5,541 nt of DNA from Actinomycetospora sp. (GTDB lineage Bacteria; Actinomycetota; Actinomycetes; Mycobacteriales; Pseudonocardiaceae). This document shows, piece after piece, positions 1 through 5,325 of this stretch. How positions within the stretch are numbered: the first letter of the stretch is position 1; every line of letters begins with the position of its first letter. The stretch spans positions 1 through 5,541 of the forward strand of contig JAICLN010000286.1 of NCBI GenBank assembly GCA_025925615.1, read 5' to 3'. Under the pieces are notes generated by a model. That model did not search any database. It saw nothing but the letters and a program-made list of their open reading frames with translations, and was not told the DNA's origin. Made by a program: the position numbers and the translations under genes.

Positions 1-90
1 CTGGTCGAAGGTCGGCTTGAGCTCGTCGAACGGCACCTCGACCGCGAGACGGACGCGCGTCGGAGACAGGTGCTCGACGGTGGACTTCAC
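1..90 (-). CDS. tig: Trigger factor, N-terminal fragment (partial at left edge)
   Basis: Trigger factor is the ribosome-bound chaperone and peptidyl-prolyl isomerase that meets nascent chains at the exit tunnel in the cytoplasm. Only the first 30 codons lie in the window; the gene runs off the left edge. The translation begins MKSTVEHLSPTRVRLAVEVP and continues FDELKPTFDQ, which matches the start of the N-terminal ribosome-binding domain of actinobacterial trigger factors as I recall it (the mycobacterial protein starts MKSTVEQLSPTRV). The ribosome-contact signature and the isomerase domain lie outside. The start is GTG (88-90 on the complement), chosen because GGAGGAG (complement of 99-105) sits 8 nt upstream. 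The gene is divergent from the aldo/keto reductase. In many bacteria clpP/clpX follow tig, but that cannot be checked here. Identification is secure despite the short length. Confidence 0.93.
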   Translation of the reverse strand, partial: MKSTVEHLSPTRVRLAVEVPFDELKPTFDQ

Positions 91-98
91 AGCTCGTT

Positions 99-105
99 CT
101 CCTCC
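99..105 (-). promoter_or_regulatory. Ribosome binding site of tig
   Basis: On the complement this reads GGAGGAG, a near-perfect Shine-Dalgarno sequence 8 nt before the GTG start at 88-90. It decides the start of a gene that is otherwise cut by the window edge. Confidence 0.8.
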
Positions 106-293
106 AGGGCGGGACTGCCAACGCGGCCCGGGGGCGGAGACGACGGAAGCGATCCCCGGCCCCCGTGGGAAACCAGCCCGATCCGGAGACCTGTCGTTGC
201 GCCCCGCCCGGGCGTCGGCGGCGAGTCTAGACGTGCGGGCCGACATCGCGCCGTGGCGGCCCTGACCAGCGCGGACCCGACGGCTCCCGCCCC

Positions 294-299
294 TAGGGT
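294..299 (+). promoter_or_regulatory. Candidate -10 element (TAGGGT) for a leaderless transcript
   Basis: TAGGGT matches the TANNNT -10 pattern common in actinobacteria and ends 8 nt before the GTG at 308. Transcription would then start at or next to the start codon, giving a leaderless mRNA, which is frequent in this phylum. There is no strong Shine-Dalgarno sequence at this start, which fits. No convincing -35 hexamer is visible about 17 bp upstream (271-276 reads GCGGAC). Confidence 0.5.
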
Positions 300-307
300 G
301 GGCGTCC

Positions 308-1264
308 GTGACCGACCTGCGCTCCCGTCCCGACCTGGCCCGACTGGGCCTGGGCCTCGCCGCGCTCGGGCGGCCCTCCTACATCAACCTCGGCCGCGAC
401 GGCGTCCACCGCTCCCCCGACGAGCTGCGCGACCTCGCCCACGCCACCCTCGACGCCGCCTGGGACGCCGGCGTGCGGTGGTTCGACGTCGCTCGCTCCT
501 ACGGTCGGGCGGAGGAGTTCCTCGGCTCCTGGTTCGCCGCCCGTCCCGGGCGCCGTGCGGGCGCCGCGGTCTCCAGCAAGTGGGGCTACCGCTACACCGC
601 GGACTGGGACGCCGACGCCGAGGTGCACGAGGTCAAGGAGCACACGCTCGCCCACTTCCGCTCCCAGTGGGCGGAGTCGCTCGACGCCCTCGGCGGGCCG
701 CCCGACCTCTACCAGGTGCACTCGCTGACCACCGACTCTCCGCTGTTCGACGACCGGGGCCTGCTCGAGGCGCTCGCCGTCACCGGAGCGGAGCACGGGG
801 TCCGGCTCGGGTTCTCCACCTCCGGCGCGGACCAGGCCGACGCCGTGCGGCGCGGGCTCGCGCTCGAGGTGGACGGCACGCGGCTGTTCACCGCGGTCCA
901 GTCGACGTGGAACCTGCTCGAGCCCTCGAGCGGCGAGGCGCTGCGCGCGGCCCACGACGAGGGGGTGCTCGTGCTGGTCAAGGAGGGCGTCGCCAACGGC
1001 CGCCTCGTCGTCGAACCGCCCGCCCCGGTGCGCGGCGTCGCCACGCACCACCACGTCGGGCCCGACGCCGTCGCCCTGGCCGCGATCCTCGCGCAGCCCT
1101 GGGCCGACGTCGTCCTCTCCGGCGCCGCCGGACCCGAGCAGCTGCGCTCGAACCTCGCCGCGGCCGGGATGCCGCTCACCGACGAGGAGCGCACGGCCCT
1201 CGCCGGGATCGCCGAGACACCGGGCGACTACTGGACCCACCGGGGCGGCCTGGCCTGGGTGTAG
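308..1264 (+). CDS. Aldo/keto reductase family oxidoreductase
   Basis: This 318-residue protein has the usual length of a cytoplasmic NAD(P)H-dependent aldo/keto reductase with a TIM-barrel fold. The classical tetrad is visible: Asp60 and Tyr65 in FDVARSYGRAEEFLG, Lys91 in SSKWGY, and His138 in YQVHS. Near the C-terminus SGAAGPEQLRSNL (271-283) matches the cofactor-phosphate-binding loop of the family, and TDEERTAL (291-298) is the usual following helix. The N-terminal stretch GLAALGRPSYINLGRD (residues 16-31) resembles a subgroup of uncharacterised bacterial and plant members, so the substrate cannot be named. The GTG start at 308 is chosen because the barrel begins at about residue 11 and a -10-like TAGGGT lies 8 nt upstream. 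It ends in TAG. The gene is divergent from tig and stands 95 bp before a small ORF on the same strand. Family assignment is firm; specificity is unknown. Confidence 0.92.
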   Translation: MTDLRSRPDLARLGLGLAALGRPSYINLGRDGVHRSPDELRDLAHATLDAAWDAGVRWFDVARSYGRAEEFLGSWFAARPGRRAGAAVSSKWGYRYTADWDADAEVHEVKEHTLAHFRSQWAESLDALGGPPDLYQVHSLTTDSPLFDDRGLLEALAVTGAEHGVRLGFSTSGADQADAVRRGLALEVDGTRLFTAVQSTWNLLEPSSGEALRAAHDEGVLVLVKEGVANGRLVVEPPAPVRGVATHHHVGPDAVALAAILAQPWADVVLSGAAGPEQLRSNLAAAGMPLTDEERTALAGIAETPGDYWTHRGGLAWV

Positions 1265-1343
1265 CGCCGGACTGCGCGCCGTCACCCCCCGGTCACCTCA
1301 CACCGATGTGGTTTGCGACGGTGGGCGCCGCCATCGGCACGAC

Positions 1344-1349
1344 GGAAGG
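1344..1349 (+). promoter_or_regulatory. Ribosome binding site of the 42-residue ORF
   Basis: GGAAGG lies 10 nt upstream of the ATG at 1360. It is the best ribosome binding site in this gap and favours ATG 1360 over ATG 1306, which has no purine-rich sequence in front of it. Confidence 0.5.
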
Positions 1350-1359
1350 GCAGGTCCTC

Positions 1360-1488
1360 ATGGGCATGGCACGCAAGGCCGGTCGCGCGTTCGAGCGGGT
1401 CCTCGGGGTGTTCGACATGGTGGCGGGCTACGGAACCCGCCGCTCTCGTCGACCCGTCCCGAAGGCCCTGGGCGGGCGCAAGCGCTGA
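1360..1488 (+). CDS. Small basic hypothetical protein, 42 residues
   Basis: I do not recognise this protein. It starts MGMARKAGRAFERVLGVFDM and continues VAGYGTRRSRRPVPKALGG before a basic GRKR end. It is strongly basic, with Arg/Lys clusters at both ends around a short amphipathic stretch (about residues 10-23), and it has no membrane segment or signal peptide. A nucleic-acid- or ribosome-associated role is conceivable but is only inference. Support for it being real: an ATG with GGAAGG 10 nt upstream, a TGA stop at 1486-1488, and a terminator-like hairpin starting 5 nt after the stop. A start at ATG 1306 would add 18 residues but lacks a ribosome binding site; ATG 1366 is another option. 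It lies on the same strand as the genes on either side, 95 bp after the reductase and 122 bp before nadE. Confidence 0.5.
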   Translation: MGMARKAGRAFERVLGVFDMVAGYGTRRSRRPVPKALGGRKR

Positions 1489-1492
1489 CCCG

Positions 1493-1512
1493 GACATCCG
1501 GGCGGGGATGTC
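1493..1512 (+). terminator. Hairpin after the small ORF
   Basis: GACATCC (1493-1499) and GGATGTC (1506-1512) form a perfect 7-bp stem with a 6-nt loop. It starts 5 nt after the TGA of the 42-residue ORF and is followed by the palindrome GGGGCCCC (1513-1520). There is no T-tract, as is usual for actinobacterial terminators. It probably separates this unit from nadE; it could also act in the leader of nadE. Confidence 0.5.
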
Positions 1513-1587
1513 GGGGCCCCGTCCCGGACCTGGGTGCCGCGAGCGGGGGTAGCGCGCGGCGTACTCGGGCACACTGCGGGTCAGCCC

Positions 1588-1595
1588 GTGATCAC
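1588..1595. promoter_or_regulatory. Palindrome GTGATCAC just upstream of the nadE ribosome binding site
   Basis: This perfect 8-bp palindrome ends 2 nt before the GGAGGAG of nadE. Next to it, CGGG (1577-1580) and CCCG (1585-1588) can form a small stem. A regulator binding here could control nadE, but the site is short and could arise by chance. No known NAD-regulator motif is claimed. Confidence 0.2.
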
Positions 1596-1597
1596 CC

Positions 1598-1604
1598 GGA
1601 GGAG
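1598..1604 (+). promoter_or_regulatory. Ribosome binding site of nadE
   Basis: GGAGGAG stands 6 nt before the GTG at 1611. It fixes the nadE start, although the same reading frame stays open upstream to an unrelated ATG at 1308. Confidence 0.75.
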
Positions 1605-1610
1605 CCCGCC

Positions 1611-4067
1611 GTGCCCGCCGAACCTGCTCTGAGCACGAACGACTTCACCAACGCCTACCGCCACGGCTTCGTCCGCGTCGCGGCCGCCACGTGCACGACC
1701 TCGCTGGCGGACCCGCCGGCGAACGCCGCGTCGCTCCTCGCGGTGGCGCGGGAGTGCCACGACGATGCGGTGGGCCTGGTCGTGTTCCCCGAGCTGACGC
1801 TCTCGGGCTACTCGATCGAGGACCTGCTCCTGCAGGACACCCTGCTCGAGTCCGTCGAGACCGCGCTCGCCGACGTCGTCGCCGCGTCGGCCGACCTGCT
1901 CCCGGTGCTCGTCGTCGGCGCCCCGCTGCGCCACCGGCACCGGATGTACAACTGCGCGGTCGTCGTGCACCGCGGGCGGATCCTCGGCGTCGCGCCGAAG
2001 TCGTACCTCCCGACCTACCGCGAGTTCTACGAGCGGCGGCAGGCGGCCGCGGGCGACGACCAGAGCGGCGCGATCCGGCTGCTCGGCGCCGACGTTCCTT
2101 TCGGCCCGGACCTGCTCTTCGCCGCCGACGACGTCCCGGGGCTCGTGCTGCACGCGGAGATCTGCGAGGACATGTTCGTGCCCGTCCCGCCGAGCGCCGA
2201 GGCGGCGCTGGCCGGGGCGACGGTGCTGGCCAACCTCTCGGGCAGCCCCATCACCGTGGGCCGCGCGGACGACCGCCAGCTGCTGTGCCGCTCGGCGTCG
2301 GCGCGGTGCACGGCCGCGTACGTCTACGCCGCGGCCGGCGAGGGCGAGTCGACCACCGACCTCTCCTGGGACGGGCAGACGAGCATCCACGAGAACGGCC
2401 GCCTGCTCGCCGAGACGCAGCGCTTCCCGGCAGGTGAGCAGCACAGCGTCGCCGACGTCGACCTCGACCTGCTGCGTGCCGAGCGGCTGCGGATGGGCAC
2501 GTTCGACGACAACCGCCGCCACCTCGAGGACCGCCTCGCGGATTGGCGCACGGTGTCGTTCACCCTCGACCCGCCGTCGGGCGACCTCGGGCTGCGCCGC
2601 GAAGTGGAGCGCTTCCCGTTCGTGCCCGCGGACCCGGCGCGCCTGGAGCAGGACTGCTACGAGGCGTACTCGATCCAGGTGTCCGGGCTCGAGCAGCGGA
2701 TGCGGGCGCTGAACCAGCCGAAGATCGTGATCGGGGTGTCCGGCGGGCTCGACTCGACCCACGCCCTGATCGTCGCCGCCCGGGCCCTCGACCGCGCCGG
2801 CCGCCCGCGCAGCGACATCCTCGCGTTCACCCTGCCGGGCTTCGCGACCGGCGAGCACACCAAGGGCAACGCCCAGCGCCTGTGCGAGGCGCTCGGGACG
2901 AGCTTCACCGAGATCGACATCACCGAGAGCGCACGGCTCATGCTGCGCAACCTCGACCACCCGTTCTCCCACGGCGAGCCGGCCTACGACGTCACGTTCG
3001 AGAACGTCCAGGCCGGGCTGCGCACCGACTACCTGTTCCGCGCGGCCAACCAGCGCGGCGGCATCGTCCTGGGCACCGGCGACCTCTCCGAGATCGCGCT
3101 CGGGTGGTCCACCTACGGCGTCGGCGACCAGATGTCGCACTACAACGTGAACGGCGGGGTCCCGAAGACGCTGGTCCAGCACCTCATCCGCTGGGTGATC
3201 TCCTCGGGACAGTTCGACGACGCCGTCGCCGACGTCCTCCAGTCGGTGCTCGACACCGAGATCACCCCGGAGCTCGTCCCCGCCTCCGAGGACGCGCCGG
3301 TGCAGTCGAGCGAGCAGAAGATCGGGCCGTACAACCTGCAGGACTTCACCCTCTACCAGGTGCTGCGCCACGGCTCGCGGCCCTCGAAGATCGCCTTCCT
3401 CGCGTGGCACGCCTGGCACGACGCCGAGGAGGGGCCGTGGCCGCCGGGCTTCCCCGACGACGACCGGGTCGCCTACGGACTCCCTGAGATCCGCCGCTGG
3501 CTCGAGGTCTTCGTCCAGCGCTTCTTCCAGTTCGCCCAGTTCAAGCGCTCGGCGGTCCCGAACGGGCCGAAGGTCTCCGCGGGCGGGTCGCTCTCCCCGC
3601 GCGGGGACTGGCGGGCCCCGTCGGACTCGTCGGCGCGCATCTGGCTCGACGAGATCGCCCGCGCGGACCCCGAGGTGGGGCCGCCCCCCGGACGACGCTT
3701 AGGTCGTCGTGGGGCCGGCCGCCTGGCGCCGTGGGGCTACTGCTGCTGGCGCTGGGCGAGGCCCTTGAGGCACCAGTTGCCCTGGGTCTCCCCGAGCACG
3801 AGCTCGGACGGGAGCGTCTGGGTCTGGCCCTGCACGCTCAGCGTCAGGTCGACCGGGGTGCGGGCCTCGGTGTCGATGAGCGTCGTCGTCGGGCCGGCCG
3901 GTGCGACCTTGGTGATGTACTGCAGCACCTGCGGCGACAGCTGGGTCACCGGGGCGCCGTTGGGGCCCTTGCAGGAGAGCCCGTCGAGTGCGCCGGAATC
4001 CTTGGAGCTCAGCGCCTGGGTGACCTGGTTCGCGGTGTCCTGCGGGTCGCCCGGGCCGAGCAGGTAG
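1611..4067 (+). CDS. nadE: Glutamine-dependent NAD+ synthetase; open frame overruns its normal end
   Basis: NadE makes NAD+ in the cytoplasm from nicotinic acid adenine dinucleotide (deamido-NAD+), ATP and ammonia, the last step of NAD synthesis; the ammonia is taken from glutamine. The N-terminal glutaminase (nitrilase fold, about residues 18-310) shows the triad Glu61 (FPELTLSGYS), Lys130 (APKSYLPTYREFY) and Cys185 (AEICEDMF). The C-terminal synthetase (about 345-685) shows the ATP-loop motif SGGLDST (377-383), GTGDLSEIALGWSTYG (488-503), and the late motifs KRSAVPNGPKVSAGGSLSPR (645-664) and GDWRAPSD. Every triad residue is shifted by nine from the M. tuberculosis numbering I recall (52, 121, 176). 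The GTG start has GGAGGAG 6 nt upstream. Known relatives end near residue 688 (about base 3675). Here the frame stays open to TAG 4065-4067, overlapping the convergent gene by 331 bp and adding some 120 Arg/Trp-rich residues and a rare TTA codon. The tail is probably not native: deleting one C in the run 3684-3689 would end the protein at TAG 3702 with 696 residues. Function is certain; the true 3' end is not. Confidence 0.95.
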   Translation: MPAEPALSTNDFTNAYRHGFVRVAAATCTTSLADPPANAASLLAVARECHDDAVGLVVFPELTLSGYSIEDLLLQDTLLESVETALADVVAASADLLPVLVVGAPLRHRHRMYNCAVVVHRGRILGVAPKSYLPTYREFYERRQAAAGDDQSGAIRLLGADVPFGPDLLFAADDVPGLVLHAEICEDMFVPVPPSAEAALAGATVLANLSGSPITVGRADDRQLLCRSASARCTAAYVYAAAGEGESTTDLSWDGQTSIHENGRLLAETQRFPAGEQHSVADVDLDLLRAERLRMGTFDDNRRHLEDRLADWRTVSFTLDPPSGDLGLRREVERFPFVPADPARLEQDCYEAYSIQVSGLEQRMRALNQPKIVIGVSGGLDSTHALIVAARALDRAGRPRSDILAFTLPGFATGEHTKGNAQRLCEALGTSFTEIDITESARLMLRNLDHPFSHGEPAYDVTFENVQAGLRTDYLFRAANQRGGIVLGTGDLSEIALGWSTYGVGDQMSHYNVNGGVPKTLVQHLIRWVISSGQFDDAVADVLQSVLDTEITPELVPASEDAPVQSSEQKIGPYNLQDFTLYQVLRHGSRPSKIAFLAWHAWHDAEEGPWPPGFPDDDRVAYGLPEIRRWLEVFVQRFFQFAQFKRSAVPNGPKVSAGGSLSPRGDWRAPSDSSARIWLDEIARADPEVGPPPGRRLGRRGAGRLAPWGYCCWRWARPLRHQLPWVSPSTSSDGSVWVWPCTLSVRSTGVRASVSMSVVVGPAGATLVMYCSTCGDSWVTGAPLGPLQESPSSAPESLELSAWVTWFAVSCGSPGPSR
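3684..3689 (+). other. C6 run, likely frameshift site at the end of nadE
   Basis: Six C in a row lie within the last codons of nadE. With five C the frame would read Glu-Val-Gly-Pro-Pro-Pro-Asp-Asp-Ala and stop at TAG 3700-3702. With six it misses that stop and runs into the opposite gene. The codons in the shifted frame (GAC GAC GCT TAG) look native, whereas the literal frame uses TTA and loses family similarity. This could be a sequencing indel or a real slippage polymorphism. Confidence 0.55.
3686..3714. terminator. Hairpin between convergent nadE and the membrane protein gene
   Basis: ACGACG (3692-3697) pairs with CGTCGT (3705-3710) around the loop CTTAGGT, and CCCC (3686-3689) can pair with GGGG (3711-3714) past a two-base bulge. 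A second register pairs GACGAC with GTCGTC. It lies between the likely nadE stop (TAG 3700-3702, in the loop) and the stop of the minus-strand gene at 3737, so it can serve both strands. It lacks a T-tract. Confidence 0.6.
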
Positions 4068-4555
4068 CCGGGCCACACGAGCGCGCCGAGCAGCAGGGCG
4101 ATGATCGCACCGATGAGGACGCCGCCGGCCGCACCGAACGCGAAACCCTTGCGGAGCTCCTTCTTGTAGGCCTTGTCCTCGGCGTCCGCCCACTCCTCGT
4201 CGCCGGCGGGCTCCGTCGTCGCTGTGTCGTGGGCCGTCGACGTGTCGTGAGCCGTCGACGTGTCGTGGCCCGTCGACGTGTCATGGGCGGTCTGCGGCCC
4301 GTCCCCCGGCAGGGTGGCCGCGGGCACCGTGTGCGTCGTGCCCTCGTCCTCGGCGGCCCCGGAGGTCGCGGTGGTCGTGGTCGGCGGGTCGGTGGGCTCG
4401 CCCTCGTGCGCGTCGCCACCCGTCGTCGTGGTCTCGTGGCCGTTGGTCCCGGCGGAGCCGGTGACGTCGTCCGCCCCGGTCGTGGCCGGTCCGTCGGTGG
4501 GGCGGTCCTCGCCCTCGACGCCCGCCTGCGCGGCGCTCGTCCGTCCCTCGCTCAT
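3737..4555 (-). CDS. Single-pass membrane protein, Thr-rich N-terminus with HDTSTA repeats, two-Cys C-terminal domain
   Basis: I do not recognise a named gene. The 272-residue protein has three parts. Residues 1-118 are low-complexity and rich in Thr, Gly, Asp and Glu, with four tandem six-residue repeats of the form HDTSTA (about 91-114). After a charged stretch ending KKELRK (131-136), a single hydrophobic segment spans about 137-162 (VLIGAIIALLLGALVW at its core). The C-terminal 105 residues hold Cys195 (LSCKG) and Cys262 (NWCLKG), which may form a disulfide. Positive charges before the membrane segment suggest the N-terminus is cytoplasmic and the C-terminal domain outside. The layout recalls small actinobacterial membrane-anchored proteins with a DUF4878/NTF2-like outer domain, but this is only a guess. 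ATG 4553-4555 is chosen because GGAAGGAG (complement of 4567-4574) is 11 nt upstream; an upstream ATG at 4618 would add 21 residues. The gene is convergent with nadE and divergent from the DinB gene. Confidence 0.8.
   Translation of the reverse strand: MSEGRTSAAQAGVEGEDRPTDGPATTGADDVTGSAGTNGHETTTTGGDAHEGEPTDPPTTTTATSGAAEDEGTTHTVPAATLPGDGPQTAHDTSTGHDTSTAHDTSTAHDTATTEPAGDEEWADAEDKAYKKELRKGFAFGAAGGVLIGAIIALLLGALVWPGYLLGPGDPQDTANQVTQALSSKDSGALDGLSCKGPNGAPVTQLSPQVLQYITKVAPAGPTTTLIDTEARTPVDLTLSVQGQTQTLPSELVLGETQGNWCLKGLAQRQQQ
4221..4292 (-). repeat. Four tandem 18-bp repeats encoding HDTSTA/G
   Basis: Four adjacent 18-bp units (4221-4238, 4239-4256, 4257-4274, 4275-4292) differ by a few bases. Three unit boundaries carry the core GTCGAC or a one-base variant of it. 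They lie in the gene for the membrane protein and encode imperfect HDTST(A/G) repeats. Because the unit length is a multiple of three, copy-number change would lengthen or shorten the protein in frame. Confidence 0.85.
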
Positions 4556-4566
4556 CGCGGGTCCTG

Positions 4567-4574
4567 CTCCTTCC
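4567..4574 (-). promoter_or_regulatory. Ribosome binding site of the membrane protein gene
   Basis: On the complement this reads GGAAGGAG, 11 nt before ATG 4555. The spacing is a little long, but no other candidate start in the region has a match this good; a weaker AGGA lies closer. It supports the start at 4555 over the upstream ATG at 4618. Confidence 0.6.
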
Positions 4575-4696
4575 GGGCACGTTCGTCGTGCCGGTGGTTC
4601 GCCTCTGGCGGCTCCCACCGTGCCTCATCGGCCCACCCGCCCGACCAGCGGGGACCCAGGTCGGCGTCACCACCCCCGCCCCGGTGTCGGACGTGG

Positions 4697-4702
4697 CAGG
4701 GT
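4697..4702 (+). promoter_or_regulatory. Candidate -10 element (CAGGGT) for the DinB-family gene
   Basis: CAGGGT lies 6 nt before the GTG at 4709 and resembles the TAGGGT placed similarly before the aldo/keto reductase. It deviates from TANNNT at the first base and has no clear -35 partner. Absence of a strong Shine-Dalgarno sequence fits leaderless translation. The rest of the gap between the two divergent genes shows nothing I can name. Confidence 0.3.
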
Positions 4703-4708
4703 GCCCGC

Positions 4709-5302
4709 GTGAGCGCGCCCGATCAGAAGGACGTCCTGCACCGGTACCTGCGCCAGGGCCGTGAGGTGCTGCTCTGGAAGCTCGAGGGCCTCGGCGAGTA
4801 CGACGTGCGCCGCCCGGTGACCCCCACCGGGACCAACCTGCTCGGCCTGGTGAAGCACCTGGCGATCATCGACTCGGGCTACTTCGGCGAGGTGTTCGGG
4901 CGACCGTTCGACGAGACCGCGGGCTGGTTCGAGGCGCACCCCGAACCCGACGCCGACATGTGGGCCACCGCGGAGGAGTCCCGCGAGGAGATCGTCGGGC
5001 TCTACGAGCGGGCCGCCGCGCACTCCGACACCACGATCGACGAGCTCGACCTCGACGCGCCCGGCCGGGTGCCGCACTGGCCCGACGAGCGGGCGGAGGT
5101 CACGTTGGGGCACGTGCTCGTCCACGTCGCGACGGAGACCCACCGGCACGCCGGGCACGCCGACATCTGCCGCGAGCTCGTCGACGGCGCGGTCGGGCTG
5201 CGGCCGGACCACCTCAATCTGGGCGGCAACGGGGCCGCGCGCCTCCTCGGCCACCGGGCGCGGCTCGACCGCGAGGCCCGGCGCGCCGCCGGGATGGTCT
5301 AG
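4709..5302 (+). CDS. DinB / DUF664 family protein
   Basis: The 197-residue protein fits the DinB-like four-helix bundle of the DUF664 type in length and motifs. The N-terminal helix (RYLRQGREVLLWKLEGLGEY, 12-31) is followed by TGTNLLGLVKHLAIIDSGYF (40-59) with His50 in the position of the first metal ligand. The C-terminal motif HVATETHRHAGHADICREL (139-157) carries the RHxGHAD pattern, His147 and His150. Such His sets bind a divalent metal, and actinobacterial relatives include mycothiol-dependent S-transferases and detoxification enzymes. A thiol-dependent transferase role here is family-based inference; the substrate is unknown. The GTG start at 4709 is the only reasonable start before the first helix; an upstream open frame from 3731 is antisense to the membrane protein gene. 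It ends in TAG, 23 bp before the end of the convergent HNH gene. Confidence 0.88.
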   Translation: MSAPDQKDVLHRYLRQGREVLLWKLEGLGEYDVRRPVTPTGTNLLGLVKHLAIIDSGYFGEVFGRPFDETAGWFEAHPEPDADMWATAEESREEIVGLYERAAAHSDTTIDELDLDAPGRVPHWPDERAEVTLGHVLVHVATETHRHAGHADICRELVDGAVGLRPDHLNLGGNGAARLLGHRARLDREARRAAGMV

Positions 5303-5312
5303 GCGGCCATCC
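5292..5312. terminator. Hairpin at the convergent DinB / HNH gene ends
   Basis: GGATGG (5292-5297) and CCATCC (5307-5312) form a 6-bp stem with a 9-nt loop holding the TAG stop of the DinB gene. It lies between two convergent stops and could end transcription on one or both strands. The stem is short and has no T-tract. Confidence 0.35.
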
Positions 5313-5325
5313 GCGTTCGTGCTGC

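Larger units (their letters stand above)
91..307. other. Divergent intergenic region, tig / aldo-keto reductase
   Basis: This stretch of about 217 bp separates two divergent starts, so it should hold promoters for both genes. I see no RNA gene or credible small ORF. It contains two perfect palindromes, CGCCCGGGCG (205-214) and GTCTAGAC (225-232). The second includes TAGACT on the complement (224-229), which fits the loose actinobacterial -10 pattern TANNNT and could serve tig, leaving a leader of roughly 125 nt. No good -35 element accompanies it, so this is a weak inference. Confidence 0.5.

Noticed and set aside
168..198. ECF sigma-like promoter (GGAAAC ... CGTT)
   Set aside because: The spacer is 21 bp, longer than usual for GGAAC/CGTT promoters, and it lies over 100 bp from the reductase start.
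293..1285. Minus-strand open frame (330 codons) opposite the aldo/keto reductase
   Set aside because: It mirrors a gene with an intact catalytic tetrad; low-complexity Gly/Val/Arg composition marks it as a shadow of high GC.
1266..1285. GTCACC direct repeat and short stems after the reductase stop
   Set aside because: Arms are too short to support a terminator or a binding site in such GC-rich DNA.
70..1359. Plus-strand open frame leading into the small ORF
   Set aside because: It is an Arg/Pro-rich out-of-frame reading of the reductase gene; only the last 42 codons have a start and ribosome binding site of their own.
1581..3419. Long minus-strand open frame (612 codons) opposite nadE
   Set aside because: It is antisense to a fully conserved enzyme, is rich in Arg/Val/Gly/His as expected from reading GC-rich codons backwards, and has no recognisable domain.
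4556..4618. Upstream ATG adding 21 residues to the membrane protein
   Set aside because: The extension is Arg/Pro/Gly-rich and the clear GGAAGGAG would lie inside it; ATG 4555 is better placed.
3731..4708. Upstream extension of the DinB frame
   Set aside because: It is antisense to the membrane protein gene and has no family similarity; DinB similarity begins only after GTG 4709.
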